64,000 bases of DNA from FEN-1191 sp036490715 (GCA_036490715.1 DASXDL010000020.1:20921-84920), one strand, 5' to 3'; numbered from the stretch's first letter, positions 33,708 to 43,109 are shown. A program made the numbers and translations. The notes: a model not told the origin generated them from the letters alone.

Positions 33708-35741
33708 TCAGCCGGCGCCGAGCGAGTAATCGCGCTGCCGACTGACGTAGTCGATGAAGAAGTCGAACGCGTGCGGATCGGCCATGGCGCTGCGATTGGC
33801 CGCCTTGTCGGGCGCCGACCCCAGCAGCAAGCGTCGTACCGGCACCTCCATCTTCTTGCCGGTCAGGGTGGTCGGGATCGAGGGCACCTGATAGATCTTG
33901 TCGGGCACATGCCGCGGCGTGTAGTCGTGCCGCAGCTGCAGGCGAATCCGGTTTTCCAGCGCCGCGTCCAGAGTGATACCGGGCTTGAGCTTAACGAACA
34001 GCGGCATGAAAAAGGCGCCATTGGGCAGATCCAGGTTGACGATCAGCGAGTCCTCGATCTCGTCCAGTTGCATCAGCGTGCGGTAGATCTCGGCGGTGCC
34101 GATGCGCACCCCATAGCGATTGAGGGTGGCGTCCGAGCGTCCCAGCACCGCGCTGCTGCCATTGGCGCCGATTCTGAAAAAATCTCCGTGGCGCCAGACG
34201 CCGGGAAATTCCTCGAAGTAGGTCTCGCGGTAGCGCCGGTCACCCTCATCGTTCCAGAACTGCAGCGGCATCGACGGCATCGGCTCGGTGATCACCAGTT
34301 CCCCGACCTCATCGATCACGCTCTCGCCGCGCTCGTTGAAGGCCTTGATCGCAACGCCCAGCGACGGCGCCTGGATTTCCCCGGCGCGCACCGGCAGCGT
34401 CGGCACCCCGCCGACGAAGCCGGTGCAGCAGTCAGTGCCGCCGCTGCCGTTGGCCACCCACAGGTCCGGCTTCACGCTGCGGTAGAACCACTGCATGGTC
34501 TCAGGCGACGCCGGTGAGCCTGCCAGCACCACCGATTGCAACGCTGCCAGGTCGAAGCGCTCGCGTGGCACGATGCCCGCCTTGGACTGCTGCTCGACGT
34601 AGGCCGGGCTGGCACCAAAGACCTGCACGCGCGCCTCCTGCGCCAGCCGCCAGAGGCGATCGGGCGCCGGGTAACCCGGATGGCCGTCGCACAGCACCGG
34701 TACCACCTGCATCAGTGCCGTACCGACCAGGAAATTCCACAGCATCCAGCCACTGGTGGTGAAGAACAGCAATCGGTCGGCCGGATGCAGATCAAAATGG
34801 AAACTGCCATTTTTCATGATCTCCAGCAGCATGCCGCCGTGGCCGTGCACGATCGGCTTGGGCAAGCCGGTGGTGCCGGAAGAAAACAGGATCCACAGCG
34901 GATGATCGAACGGCACCTCGTGGTAGCGAAAATCCGCCGCCGCTACCGGCGGGTGCTGCATCAGCTCGTGCCACGACTTCACTGCTCGGCGCATCTTAGG
35001 CACTCGCTCCGGGTGCAGGTACGGCAGCACGACGACGTGCCGCACACTGCTGAGCGCGTCGATGACATCGTCCATCTCGGCGCGCCGATCAAATTCCTTG
35101 CCGCCATAGCGATAGCCATCCACGCACAGCAGCACCGTCGGTGACAGCGCCGCCAGGCGGTCGAGGATGCCGCGGGTACCGAAGTCCGGCGAGCACACCG
35201 CCCAGATCGCGCCAACCGAGGCGGCTGCCAGCATCGCGACCATCGTCTGCGGAATGTTCGGCATCACCGCTACCACGCGATCGCCCGGCTGCACGTCCAG
35301 CTCGCGCAGTCGGGTCGCGAGGATGCGCACCTGACCAGCGAAGCTGTCCCACGGCAAAGCCTTGAGCTCGCCCGATTCGTTGGTGTGCAGCAGCACGGTC
35401 TGGCCGGCGCGCTCGTTCCTGAGCACATGGCGGGCGAAATTCAAGCGCGCGTCGGGAAACCAGCGCGCGCCGGGCATGCGCCGCTCCGCTAGCACGCGCG
35501 AATACGGCGCCGAGGGCTCGATCCGGAAGTACTCCCACAGCGCGCCCCAGAAGCCTTCCAGATCCTGCACCGACCAGCGCCACATAGCGTCGTAGTCGGG
35601 CAGCTTCAGGCCGCGGCTGCGCTCCAGCCACAGGCGCAGCGCGGTCACGTTCGCGTGCGCGATGCGCTCGGGGCTGGGGGTCCAGAGAATCTGGCCGGCT
35701 TTCACGGCCGAAACGGAAGTCTGTGGCGATTGCTCTGACAT
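33708..35741 (-). CDS. Acetoacetate-CoA ligase family protein
   Basis: A 677-residue acyl-adenylate-forming enzyme of the acetoacetyl-CoA synthetase type. Markers are the N-terminal LWEYFRIEPSAPYSRVLAERRMPGARWFPDARLNFA, the AMP site ILFSSGTTGLPKPIVHGHGG near 290, and the C-terminal Lys region TLTGKKMEVPVRRLLLG. It normally activates acetoacetate, a beta-keto acid. Acetoacetate from HMG-CoA lyase (gene at 59711) is one source. Because the gene sits between a PQQ alcohol dehydrogenase and a hydrolase in an aromatic-type operon, an aryl beta-keto acid is an alternative substrate. It lies 10 bases after the PQQ enzyme gene. Confidence 0.92.
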   Translation of the reverse strand: MSEQSPQTSVSAVKAGQILWTPSPERIAHANVTALRLWLERSRGLKLPDYDAMWRWSVQDLEGFWGALWEYFRIEPSAPYSRVLAERRMPGARWFPDARLNFARHVLRNERAGQTVLLHTNESGELKALPWDSFAGQVRILATRLRELDVQPGDRVVAVMPNIPQTMVAMLAAASVGAIWAVCSPDFGTRGILDRLAALSPTVLLCVDGYRYGGKEFDRRAEMDDVIDALSSVRHVVVLPYLHPERVPKMRRAVKSWHELMQHPPVAAADFRYHEVPFDHPLWILFSSGTTGLPKPIVHGHGGMLLEIMKNGSFHFDLHPADRLLFFTTSGWMLWNFLVGTALMQVVPVLCDGHPGYPAPDRLWRLAQEARVQVFGASPAYVEQQSKAGIVPRERFDLAALQSVVLAGSPASPETMQWFYRSVKPDLWVANGSGGTDCCTGFVGGVPTLPVRAGEIQAPSLGVAIKAFNERGESVIDEVGELVITEPMPSMPLQFWNDEGDRRYRETYFEEFPGVWRHGDFFRIGANGSSAVLGRSDATLNRYGVRIGTAEIYRTLMQLDEIEDSLIVNLDLPNGAFFMPLFVKLKPGITLDAALENRIRLQLRHDYTPRHVPDKIYQVPSIPTTLTGKKMEVPVRRLLLGSAPDKAANRSAMADPHAFDFFIDYVSRQRDYSLGAG

Positions 35742-35751
35742 GCAGGTTTGG

Positions 35752-37827
35752 TTACTGGCGCGCGCGCGCCCGAAGGTAGTGGCGGATGGAATCCAGTTGC
35801 GCGTCGCTGAGCTCGGGAAAGGCTGGCATGCCGCGCTCGATCAGCGTACCGCCACGCACGATGGCGGCGAAAGCGTCAAATGACAGCGGCACGCTCGAGG
35901 CGCGCAGGTCCGGTGCGTTGCCGCCGGCCACCGCCGCGGTGCCATGACACAGCAGGCAGCGCAGGAACTCGTACGATCCCTGCTTGGCCTTGTCCGGGTC
36001 GATCTGGAATTCCGGCGCGATCAGCGGCTTGACCGGCCGTGGCGGCGGGGTTGCCGGCAGTGAAACCTTCGCGTCCAGCGCGAAGGTCAAAAGCCGCCGC
36101 GGCTGCACGCGATCCTGCCAGCCCCACTGGGCCGAGGCCGATCCGAAGGCGGCGCTGGAGCCGTTGAGCGGGCCGGCGGTGATACTCAGATACTGGCGCC
36201 CGTCCACCTGGTAGGTGATCGGCACGCCGGTGGGCGCCACGCCGGCGAAGAACGACCACAGGTCCTGCCCCTGATCGGCGCTATAGGCGTGCAGGTAGCC
36301 ATCGGCCAGACCCTCGAACACCAGATTGCCGCCGGTGGCCAGAAGGCCGCCATTGGAGATGCCCGGCGTGCCGATCTGCCAGACCTGACGCTGCTGCACG
36401 GGATCCCAGGCGACGAGCACGCTGCGGCCGCCATCCTTGGGCACGTCGGCGTTACCGATAGTCAGGCCGGAGAACTCCGGCGTGCCGATCAGCGGCTTCC
36501 AGGAGCTCTTGTCGACGCCCTGATCGCTGTAGGGCACCGGCATATCCACGGTCGGCTCGTACATCAGCCCGGTGCTGACACTGAACGCTTGCGGCAGCCA
36601 GTGATGCAAGCCCTCAAAGCTCGGCCACAGCAGTTCACCGTTCAGGTCGCGGGCCCCGGCGGCGAGCACCGGGCGGCCGGTAGTCAGGTCGACACGCTCG
36701 GCCCAGGTCACCTTGCCGAGCTTGCCAGCCGAGATCAGGTGACCGCTGGAGCGATCGATCACATAGAAGAAGCCATTTTTGGCCGCCTGCAACAGCACCT
36801 TGGTCGGCCGCCCATCGATCGACAGGGTCGCCAGCGTCATGTCGGTGGCCGAGTCATAGTCCCAGGTGTCCCCGGGCGTCGTCTGGTAGTGCCACAGGTA
36901 CTCGCCGGTGTCGGCATTGAGGGCCACGATCGATGCCACGAACAGGTTGTCGCCCCCGCCGGGGCTGCGGATCTTCCAGTTCATCGGGCTGCCGTTGCCG
37001 GTACCGATATAGAGCCGGTTGAAGTCCGGGTCGAAGGTCATCGCATTCCAGACGCTGCCGCCCCCGCCCAGCTTCCACCACGGCCCGGTCCAGGTTTTCG
37101 CGGCCATCGCCATGGCCGGGTCCGAGGCGGCGTGATCGATCGTGCCTGGCTTACCGGGCACGACGTAGAAGCGCCAAAGCTTATGACCGGTCTTGGTGTC
37201 ATACGCGCTGACATAGCCGCGCAGCGCGCTAAAATCATCACCGCCATTGCCGATCACGACCTTGCCCCGAAACACCCGCGGCACACCGGAGATGAAGGCG
37301 CCGTTGTGCGGATCGAGCGTCTGCACGCTCCAGAGCAGATGGCCAGTCGCAGGATCGAGCGCCAGCAGTCGGCCATCGTGCGTGGCGACGAACAGTCGCC
37401 CCTCGCCGTAGGTCAGGCCGCGAATGCCCCAGCCGACGCGCAGCTTCTTGCCGGCCGCCCGCGCCACCTTCGGATCGTAGCGCCACAGCAGATGGCCGCT
37501 GCGCACGTCGATCGCGTGCACGATGCTGTAACCGGCGGCCAGATACAGCACGCCGCCGACCTCGACCGGCTCGGTAATCGAATTGGTGACATCCAGATCG
37601 AGCGTCCAGGCCAGGCCCAGACGCTGCACCGTGTCGTGATTGATCTGGGACAGCGGGCTGTAATGCGGCTGCTCGACCGTGCGCCCGTTCTGCGGCCAGT
37701 CCTCATCGGTGGGCGTAGAGCCCGACGGCGCGCCGGCCCCGTACGCTGCCCCGGCCAGTGCCAGGATCAGCGCCCCGGCCCCTGCACGGCTCGGGCTCAA
37801 GCGCCAACCGCTCGAGCCCGAGCGCAA
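35752..37827 (-). CDS. PQQ-dependent quinohaemoprotein alcohol dehydrogenase
   Basis: A 691-residue periplasmic enzyme. The signal peptide (SPSRAGAGALILALAGAAYGAGA) ends near residue 32. The eight-bladed PQQ propeller covers about 40-590. A cytochrome c domain follows with CLLCH haem site at 624-628 and ligand Met near 667 (RGMPAF). Catalytic Asp 323 in TWDYD is followed by Asp 325; that D-x-D pattern marks lanthanide-dependent members such as XoxF and PedH, while calcium enzymes have Ala, Ser or Thr there. The vicinal Cys-Cys of many members is missing (RVGWGIRGLTY at that place). It could oxidise aryl or other alcohols. No PQQ synthesis genes are in the window. Confidence 0.92.
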   Translation of the reverse strand: MRSGSSGWRLSPSRAGAGALILALAGAAYGAGAPSGSTPTDEDWPQNGRTVEQPHYSPLSQINHDTVQRLGLAWTLDLDVTNSITEPVEVGGVLYLAAGYSIVHAIDVRSGHLLWRYDPKVARAAGKKLRVGWGIRGLTYGEGRLFVATHDGRLLALDPATGHLLWSVQTLDPHNGAFISGVPRVFRGKVVIGNGGDDFSALRGYVSAYDTKTGHKLWRFYVVPGKPGTIDHAASDPAMAMAAKTWTGPWWKLGGGGSVWNAMTFDPDFNRLYIGTGNGSPMNWKIRSPGGGDNLFVASIVALNADTGEYLWHYQTTPGDTWDYDSATDMTLATLSIDGRPTKVLLQAAKNGFFYVIDRSSGHLISAGKLGKVTWAERVDLTTGRPVLAAGARDLNGELLWPSFEGLHHWLPQAFSVSTGLMYEPTVDMPVPYSDQGVDKSSWKPLIGTPEFSGLTIGNADVPKDGGRSVLVAWDPVQQRQVWQIGTPGISNGGLLATGGNLVFEGLADGYLHAYSADQGQDLWSFFAGVAPTGVPITYQVDGRQYLSITAGPLNGSSAAFGSASAQWGWQDRVQPRRLLTFALDAKVSLPATPPPRPVKPLIAPEFQIDPDKAKQGSYEFLRCLLCHGTAAVAGGNAPDLRASSVPLSFDAFAAIVRGGTLIERGMPAFPELSDAQLDSIRHYLRARARQ

Positions 37828-37846
37828 AGCAGGTTCCCTGCGGCGG

Positions 37847-40642
37847 CTACAGCTTCAGGCGCAGAGTGACGTACCACTCGCGCGGATCGTTGTAGTAGCC
37901 ACCCACCTCGCCGGCACCGGCGTTGGGTGACCCGGCCGTGATGAAGCGGTCGTCGGTCAGGTTGGTACCGCCAAACGCCAGATCGTACATGCCGGTCGGC
38001 GATACGTAGTGCACCGATGCGTCCACCATGTGGGTCGCCGGCCGATACAGCTGCGGAGTGTTCAGCGCATCGTTGAACATGTTCGACGTGTAGGTATACG
38101 TCGGAATGAACCGCAGGATTGCATCGTTGGCCAGATGCAGGTCATAGGTCGGATCGAACGTGAACTTCCACTTCGGTGTCTTGGGCAGCTTGGCATCCAG
38201 CTGCGTCACACCCGGAGCGTGCAACGGGCAAACGGGCGCCCCTGTCGCGCCATTGATCACAAACGTCGGGCATTCCGCCGTGCCGTCCGGCAGCAGGATC
38301 TGCGGGATGTTGGCATCCGCATTGACCTGCGTGTAGTAGGCGTCGATATACGAGCCGGAGAAGTTCAGGCTCAAGCCGCCGCCGACGTTCGACTGTACAT
38401 CCAGCTCGGCACCCTTGATGTTGGCGTTGCCGGCGTTGGTGTACACCGGCGAAATGCCCTGCTGAATGTTGAGCTGAATGCCATCGTAGTTGGTGTAGAA
38501 CACCGCGGCATTGGCCTGCAGGCGGTGATTGAACCACTGCGACTTCAGACCCAGCTCATACGTCTTCGAGTATTCCGGGCTGAAGCGCGCCGCCTGCGGC
38601 GTCAGGATCGGCGCCGACAGACGCGTGGTCCAGCCGCCCTGCTTGAAGCCCTTGCTCCAGCTCACGTACGCCATGACGTCGTCGTTGAAGTGGAACTGCG
38701 CCCCGAGCGTGGGATCGAACACGTGCCAGGCCTGAGAGTCCGGCACCGGCGGGAAATAACGGTAGTAGGCCTGGCCGAGTGCCCCCTCGACTCCCGTTCC
38801 CGGGCCCGGCGGATAGGGCTGGCTCGGTACCGTGTTGAAGGCCGGGAATGGCGCGCAGGCGGTCTGCCAGCACTGCGAGCCGTACGGGAACGAGTTCAGA
38901 TCGCCCTGGCCGCCTTTGAAGTAGGTCCCGACATCCGTGTAGCGTCCGCCGGCCGTGAAACTGATCTGCTTTGTCAGCTTGAAGTCGCCGTGGATGAAGG
39001 CCGCGATGTCCTTGTTCTCGATATCGTTGTCGGCGTCATACACATACAGCAGGCCCTCGAACGGCACATAGTCGTGCACGTAACCGGCCTCATTGAAATA
39101 GTACAGGCCGGCGACGTAATTGAGCCGGTCGTCGAACATCTTGCCGAGCAGCTGGAATTCCTGCGACACCTGCCACTGGTGCTGCTTGTCAGTGACGCTC
39201 TGCATGCCGTCGCCGGGGCTGCCCTGCAGTGAGGTGCCGATCTGCCAGCTGATGGTGCGGTAGGCGGTGATCGACTTCAGCGTGAGCGTATCGGTGAGGT
39301 TGTAGGTGCCGGTCAGTGCGTCGCCATAAACGTTATAGCGAGCAAAGTCCGGGCCGTCGGCGGCGTAGGTCGTATTGATGTTGCCGGTGTTGACAGCCTC
39401 AGGGCCCCACCAGGGGTACGGACTGGCACTGCCCAGATAGGTGGTACCGGGGTGGTTCAGATAGTTGTAGGGACCGGCCGGTCCGCCCACATAGCCGGCA
39501 CCCAGAAGCGGCGGTGCGCCCCGCGAGATGCCCGGCACCTGGGCGCGCGGCTGTGCGCACACGCCCGAGAAAAAGATATTGGGCGGCACGCCGACGGGGA
39601 ATATGACGTTGGGCGGATTGGTCCCCGCGGCGATCGCCTGGCTGATCGTCGATGCATTGTTGCTGATGCAAAGGTTGTACAGCGACGCGAAAGGAGACGA
39701 CGCCACGTTACCAGCGAAGGTCTGCAGCACCGTGTAGCCCAGGGCCGTGGTGTCCTCGTGCGACCAGTCGGCCGCCATCGTCCAGTCCATCTTGTCGCTG
39801 GCATGCCACACCAGCTTGCCGCGAATGACCTGCAGACCAGTGCCGCCGTAGGTGTCGCTGGTGCCCAAGCCAGACTGCGCAAAATCGGACATTGGAATGA
39901 CGGTCATCGAGGCCAGCGAATAAGGCGAGTTGGCCGGGTAGGGAACGACCTTCATCCAGCCGGTCTGATCCTGCGATGACACGCTGATGCTCGACAGCAG
40001 CGTGCCCTTGATGATCGGGATATCGGCCGTGAAGCCGAAATCGCGTCGGTCATAACTGCCGCCGGTGGCCGTGGCGATGAACCGAGTGTCATCGCCTGGG
40101 GTGTGGGTGGTAATGCTGATCGCGCCGCCGATGGTATTGGCGCCGAACAGTGTGCCCTGCGGCCCCTTCAGAATCTCGACCCGGTCGACGTCGAGCAGGT
40201 TCTGGTTGGCGCCGATGGTGCGCGCCAGAAACACGCCGTCGACGTAGACGCCGACACCCGGATTCAGGTTGAAGGCGAAATCGTCCTGGCCGACGCCGCG
40301 GATCGAGGCCGACAGCACCGAGCGGTCGCCGGAGAACGGCGCCCCGGCATCCAGGTTGACACCCGGGGTCAGATTTCCCAGCGCCTTGATGTCGGTGATG
40401 TTGCGGGTCTGCATGACGTCGGCCGAGAACGCGTCGACCGTGATCGGCACGTTCTGGATGTTCTCTTCACGACGCTCGGCCGTGACCACGACTTCGGCGA
40501 GCGCACCGCTCTCCTCGCCAGCGGCGGCCCCCGACTGCGCCTGTTGCGCCGGCGCACTCATCGCGAATGCCGCGAGCCCGACTCCGCACAGCACGGCCGT
40601 CCAATGGCGCAGGCTGTGAGCCACGTCAGTATTCGAATTCAT
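37847..40642 (-). CDS. TonB-dependent outer-membrane receptor
   Basis: A 931-residue receptor with a signal peptide (WTAVLCGVGLAAFAMSAPAQQ), a TonB-box-like segment (LAEVVVTAERREENIQNVP), a plug domain (about 55-165; IRGVGQDDF, VYVDGVFLARTIGANQNLLDVDRVEILKGPQGTLFG) and a 22-strand barrel with the end-of-barrel segment NAGAGEVGGYYNDPREWYVTLRLKL. It imports a large or scarce ligand in a TonB-driven way. Relatives of this sphingomonad-rich group act on vitamins, sugars and aromatic compounds. It lies 146 bases after the O-demethylase gene and 19 bases before the PQQ enzyme gene. The ribosome site is AGTAGGGGG. Confidence 0.94.
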   Translation of the reverse strand: MNSNTDVAHSLRHWTAVLCGVGLAAFAMSAPAQQAQSGAAAGEESGALAEVVVTAERREENIQNVPITVDAFSADVMQTRNITDIKALGNLTPGVNLDAGAPFSGDRSVLSASIRGVGQDDFAFNLNPGVGVYVDGVFLARTIGANQNLLDVDRVEILKGPQGTLFGANTIGGAISITTHTPGDDTRFIATATGGSYDRRDFGFTADIPIIKGTLLSSISVSSQDQTGWMKVVPYPANSPYSLASMTVIPMSDFAQSGLGTSDTYGGTGLQVIRGKLVWHASDKMDWTMAADWSHEDTTALGYTVLQTFAGNVASSPFASLYNLCISNNASTISQAIAAGTNPPNVIFPVGVPPNIFFSGVCAQPRAQVPGISRGAPPLLGAGYVGGPAGPYNYLNHPGTTYLGSASPYPWWGPEAVNTGNINTTYAADGPDFARYNVYGDALTGTYNLTDTLTLKSITAYRTISWQIGTSLQGSPGDGMQSVTDKQHQWQVSQEFQLLGKMFDDRLNYVAGLYYFNEAGYVHDYVPFEGLLYVYDADNDIENKDIAAFIHGDFKLTKQISFTAGGRYTDVGTYFKGGQGDLNSFPYGSQCWQTACAPFPAFNTVPSQPYPPGPGTGVEGALGQAYYRYFPPVPDSQAWHVFDPTLGAQFHFNDDVMAYVSWSKGFKQGGWTTRLSAPILTPQAARFSPEYSKTYELGLKSQWFNHRLQANAAVFYTNYDGIQLNIQQGISPVYTNAGNANIKGAELDVQSNVGGGLSLNFSGSYIDAYYTQVNADANIPQILLPDGTAECPTFVINGATGAPVCPLHAPGVTQLDAKLPKTPKWKFTFDPTYDLHLANDAILRFIPTYTYTSNMFNDALNTPQLYRPATHMVDASVHYVSPTGMYDLAFGGTNLTDDRFITAGSPNAGAGEVGGYYNDPREWYVTLRLKL

Positions 40643-40788
40643 TTCGACCCCCTACTAGACCCGTTATTTGTTCAGCAACAACAGCTTGCCGTGAAAATGC
40701 TCCCGACAAACGCCCCGATACTACACCTATGCCCCGATCGATTTTCCACCGCGCGTGCAATGCGCCTCGCTCATCCGGGCGCTGATCC

Positions 40789-42186
40789 TCATGAGTGTTG
40801 CGCCGTACGCCACCCGGGGGCGTAGGTCGCGCGCGCGACTTCAGCGTACGGCACCGGACTGACAATGGCCCGGATCTCGGTCTGCACATGCCGCTCGACC
40901 GTGGGCTTGGCGCTGCCACCGCCCTCTTCACCCCAGACGAAGGTCACTTCGGTGCCGGGTTGGGCGTGGGCCGGATCGAGCATCGCCAAGGTCAGCATCC
41001 GGCCCTCGTTCGAGCTGTAGCCACACCAGGTGGAAATGCCGATGGCCTTGCCGTTGCGGGTCACCTTGTCGTACGGCCAGGTGCAGTAAACCGCTGAAGG
41101 AAAATCAAAATACTTGGCCCGATCGGACTTCTGGAACATCGTGCCCATGGCACGGGTGACGTCGGCGTTGTCCAGCGCCAGCGTGACCTTCTGGCGGCTG
41201 GCCGCCGGGTCCATCTTCTGCAGTGCCTCGCGACCGATGTAATCATGGTCGAACCTGACGAACGGCCCGTAGCCAAGATCAAACGGCGTGAGGTAGTAAT
41301 CCTCGATCCGACTCGACACGAAGCTGCCGCCGAGCGAGCCGATCGCCTCGTACGTGGTCGCCGGCAGCCACTCCCGATAGGCCTGCAACTTCTCGCCGGT
41401 GTACACCGCCGGCAGCGGCGAGGGAATCCAGCCCGATTCCAGCGTGTTGGACGAATAAGCGCGCGCACCCACCTGGCGCAGGCCGAACTCGGTGCCGGCA
41501 TTGACGATCGCCTGGCGCACATCCTCGCGCTCGTCCCACGGACCGAACAGCTCCAGTCCGGGCTGCCCGGCCATGCCATGACGCAGCGCGCGCACCTTGC
41601 GGCCGGCGATGCTGATCTCGGTCATATGGAAGAACTTGAGCGCGGGCACCGGCGTGCCGGTGACCTTCGCGATCAGGTCCATCGCGTTGGGTCCCTGCAC
41701 CTGGTAGCGATAGGCCTTGCGAACGATCGGCCCGGAGCGGGCGGCGGAGCGCTCGTCGCGCTCGCAGCGCACGTCGTACTTGCCGACCTCGGCCTGGTAC
41801 TGCACCCAGTTGTGCACCGAGGGGCGCCCGACCAGGTTGAAGGAGTTCTCGCCCAGGTAGAACAGAATCACATCGCCAATCACGTAACCATCGTGATTGC
41901 AGGGCACGAACTGCTTGGCCCGGTTCGGCACGAATCCCTTGAAGGTGTTGAAGCCGACCGACTGCAGCAGCCGCAGCGCATCCGGCCCTTCCACGTACAT
42001 GTCGGTCATGTGGAACGACTGGTTGAACAGCACGCAGCTGTGCTGCCAGGCCTGCTGCTCGTCGCGCCAGTTGGAAAACTCGGGCGGCACCACCGGGTAC
42101 ACGTATGGTCCGCTTTGCGAGTTGCGCAGCAGCTTGACCGGGTTGCCGGAGGCGCGCAGCAGACTTTCCAGGTTGGTTGCCGTCAC
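40789..42186 (-). CDS. LigM/DesA-like tetrahydrofolate-dependent aromatic O-demethylase
   Basis: A 465-residue GcvT-fold protein, too long and of the wrong type for a glycine-cleavage T protein. Its sequence follows LigM (vanillate/3-O-methylgallate O-demethylase) along its length: GPYVYPVVPPEFSNWRDEQ, FNQSFHMTDMYVEG, VGRPSVHNW, LRHGMAGQPGLELFGPW, ARAYSSNTLESGWIPSPLPAVYTGEKLQAYREWLPA and IEDYYLTPFDLGYGPFVRFDHDYIGR. Residues matching the LigM catalytic set as I recall it (Tyr, His, Arg and a Tyr near 244) are present at Tyr28, His59, Arg121 and Tyr244. It would pass a methyl group from an aryl methyl ether to tetrahydrofolate. It is directly downstream of a GntR regulator. No folate-C1 gene is adjacent. 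Confidence 0.85.
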   Translation of the reverse strand: MTATNLESLLRASGNPVKLLRNSQSGPYVYPVVPPEFSNWRDEQQAWQHSCVLFNQSFHMTDMYVEGPDALRLLQSVGFNTFKGFVPNRAKQFVPCNHDGYVIGDVILFYLGENSFNLVGRPSVHNWVQYQAEVGKYDVRCERDERSAARSGPIVRKAYRYQVQGPNAMDLIAKVTGTPVPALKFFHMTEISIAGRKVRALRHGMAGQPGLELFGPWDEREDVRQAIVNAGTEFGLRQVGARAYSSNTLESGWIPSPLPAVYTGEKLQAYREWLPATTYEAIGSLGGSFVSSRIEDYYLTPFDLGYGPFVRFDHDYIGREALQKMDPAASRQKVTLALDNADVTRAMGTMFQKSDRAKYFDFPSAVYCTWPYDKVTRNGKAIGISTWCGYSSNEGRMLTLAMLDPAHAQPGTEVTFVWGEEGGGSAKPTVERHVQTEIRAIVSPVPYAEVARATYAPGWRTAQHS

Positions 42187-42213
42187 TAGGGTGGTCCTAC
42201 GAATAGCGCGCCG

Positions 42214-42930
42214 CTAGCGCACCAGCGCCAGGACTGCCTTGGATGCACGCTGAACGCCCTGCAGGCCGGGAAGATTCAAACTGTCCTTCACCGGATTGAC
42301 GTGCTCGCGCATCAGTCCCTCGACCCGGGCGCCCTCGCCATTCTCGAGCGCATCGACGATGTAGTGATGCTGCCGATGGGCGTACATCAAACGACGATAC
42401 ATCTGATCCAGACTGGTCTTGTCGAACGCCACCGCTTGGGGCGCCGCGAACGGAATCCTGGCGATGCGCTCGAGCGCCTGCTCGATCATCGCACTGCCGG
42501 CTTCTTCAACGATCAAGTGGTGCAGGCGGCCGTTCATGTCCGCATATAGGGCTTCGTCGCTCTCCTCGAGCCGGCCTTTGGTGAAAATCCGGTCGCCGTC
42601 GATCAGTGTCTGACGCAGCGCCGCGATCAGCGTGCGCGGCGCACCGCGCTCAGCCACCCGCCGCGCCGCCAATCCCTCCAGCGAGCCGCGCACATCGAGC
42701 GCATCGACAATGTCCTGGGTGCTGAAACCGCGCACGATGTAGCCGCGGGTTTCGTGCTCGGCCAGCAGGCCCTCTTGGGCGAGCACCGGCAGCGCCTGGC
42801 GCACCGGCGTGCGTGACATTCCGAGCATCTCGGCCAGCGGCGCTTCGGCCAGCCGCCGCCCGGAAGGCAATTGGCCGCGCAGAATCATCTCGCGGATGCG
42901 CACCAGAGCACGCGTTTGCTGCGTATTCAT
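42214..42930 (-). CDS. GntR-family regulator, FadR/FCD type (VanR-like)
   Basis: A 238-residue repressor-type protein. The N-terminal winged helix covers about 5-70 (RIREMILRGQLPSGRRLAEAPLAEMLGMSRTPVRQALPVLAQEGLL) and the all-helical FCD effector domain about 80-225, with metal-ligand-like His and Asp in YADMNGRLHHLIVEEAG. Its promoter has TTGACT-17-AACAAT with the palindrome TCGGGATCCCGA inside the spacer, so it is probably autoregulated. A similar palindrome lies near the divergent gene. The core GGATCC resembles the VanR operator known from Caulobacter. A vanillate-type effector is therefore plausible. Confidence 0.9.
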   Translation of the reverse strand: MNTQQTRALVRIREMILRGQLPSGRRLAEAPLAEMLGMSRTPVRQALPVLAQEGLLAEHETRGYIVRGFSTQDIVDALDVRGSLEGLAARRVAERGAPRTLIAALRQTLIDGDRIFTKGRLEESDEALYADMNGRLHHLIVEEAGSAMIEQALERIARIPFAAPQAVAFDKTSLDQMYRRLMYAHRQHHYIVDALENGEGARVEGLMREHVNPVKDSLNLPGLQGVQRASKAVLALVR

Positions 42931-42970
42931 GCCGGAAGATCTTTTTGTGCGGCCACGACCCCTGCGATCG

Positions 42971-42999
42971 ATTGTTCACATCGGGATCCCGAAAGTCAA
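42971..42999 (-). promoter_or_regulatory. Promoter of the GntR gene and its downstream run
   Basis: On the minus strand: -35 TTGACT (42994-42999), a 17-base spacer (42977-42993) and -10 AACAAT (42971-42976). The spacer contains the palindrome at 42981-42992. The distance to the ATG at 42930 leaves a leader of about 35 bases. Confidence 0.65.
42981..42992. promoter_or_regulatory. VanR-like operator 1
   Basis: TCGGGATCCCGA is a perfect 12-bp palindrome placed in the spacer between the -35 and -10 boxes of the GntR gene promoter. A bound repressor there would block RNA polymerase. The VanR operator ATTGGATCCAAT shares the GGATCC core. Confidence 0.65.
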
Positions 43000-43109
43000 C
43001 ACGCTGCGCCGCGTCGAGGTGCAGCGTGAACGGTTATGTCTGAAATCTCCGACGAAAACGCAGGCGCGGGCTGCACGCGGCACCGACCGGTCAAGGCGTT
43101 TTGCCAGTT

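Noticed and set aside
36400..36407. Third GGGATCCC octamer as an operator
   Set aside because: It lies inside the coding region of the PQQ dehydrogenase without the flanking symmetry of the other two, and one chance copy is expected.
36289..37869. 526-residue plus-strand frame opposite the PQQ dehydrogenase
   Set aside because: Antisense shadow of a well-supported gene.
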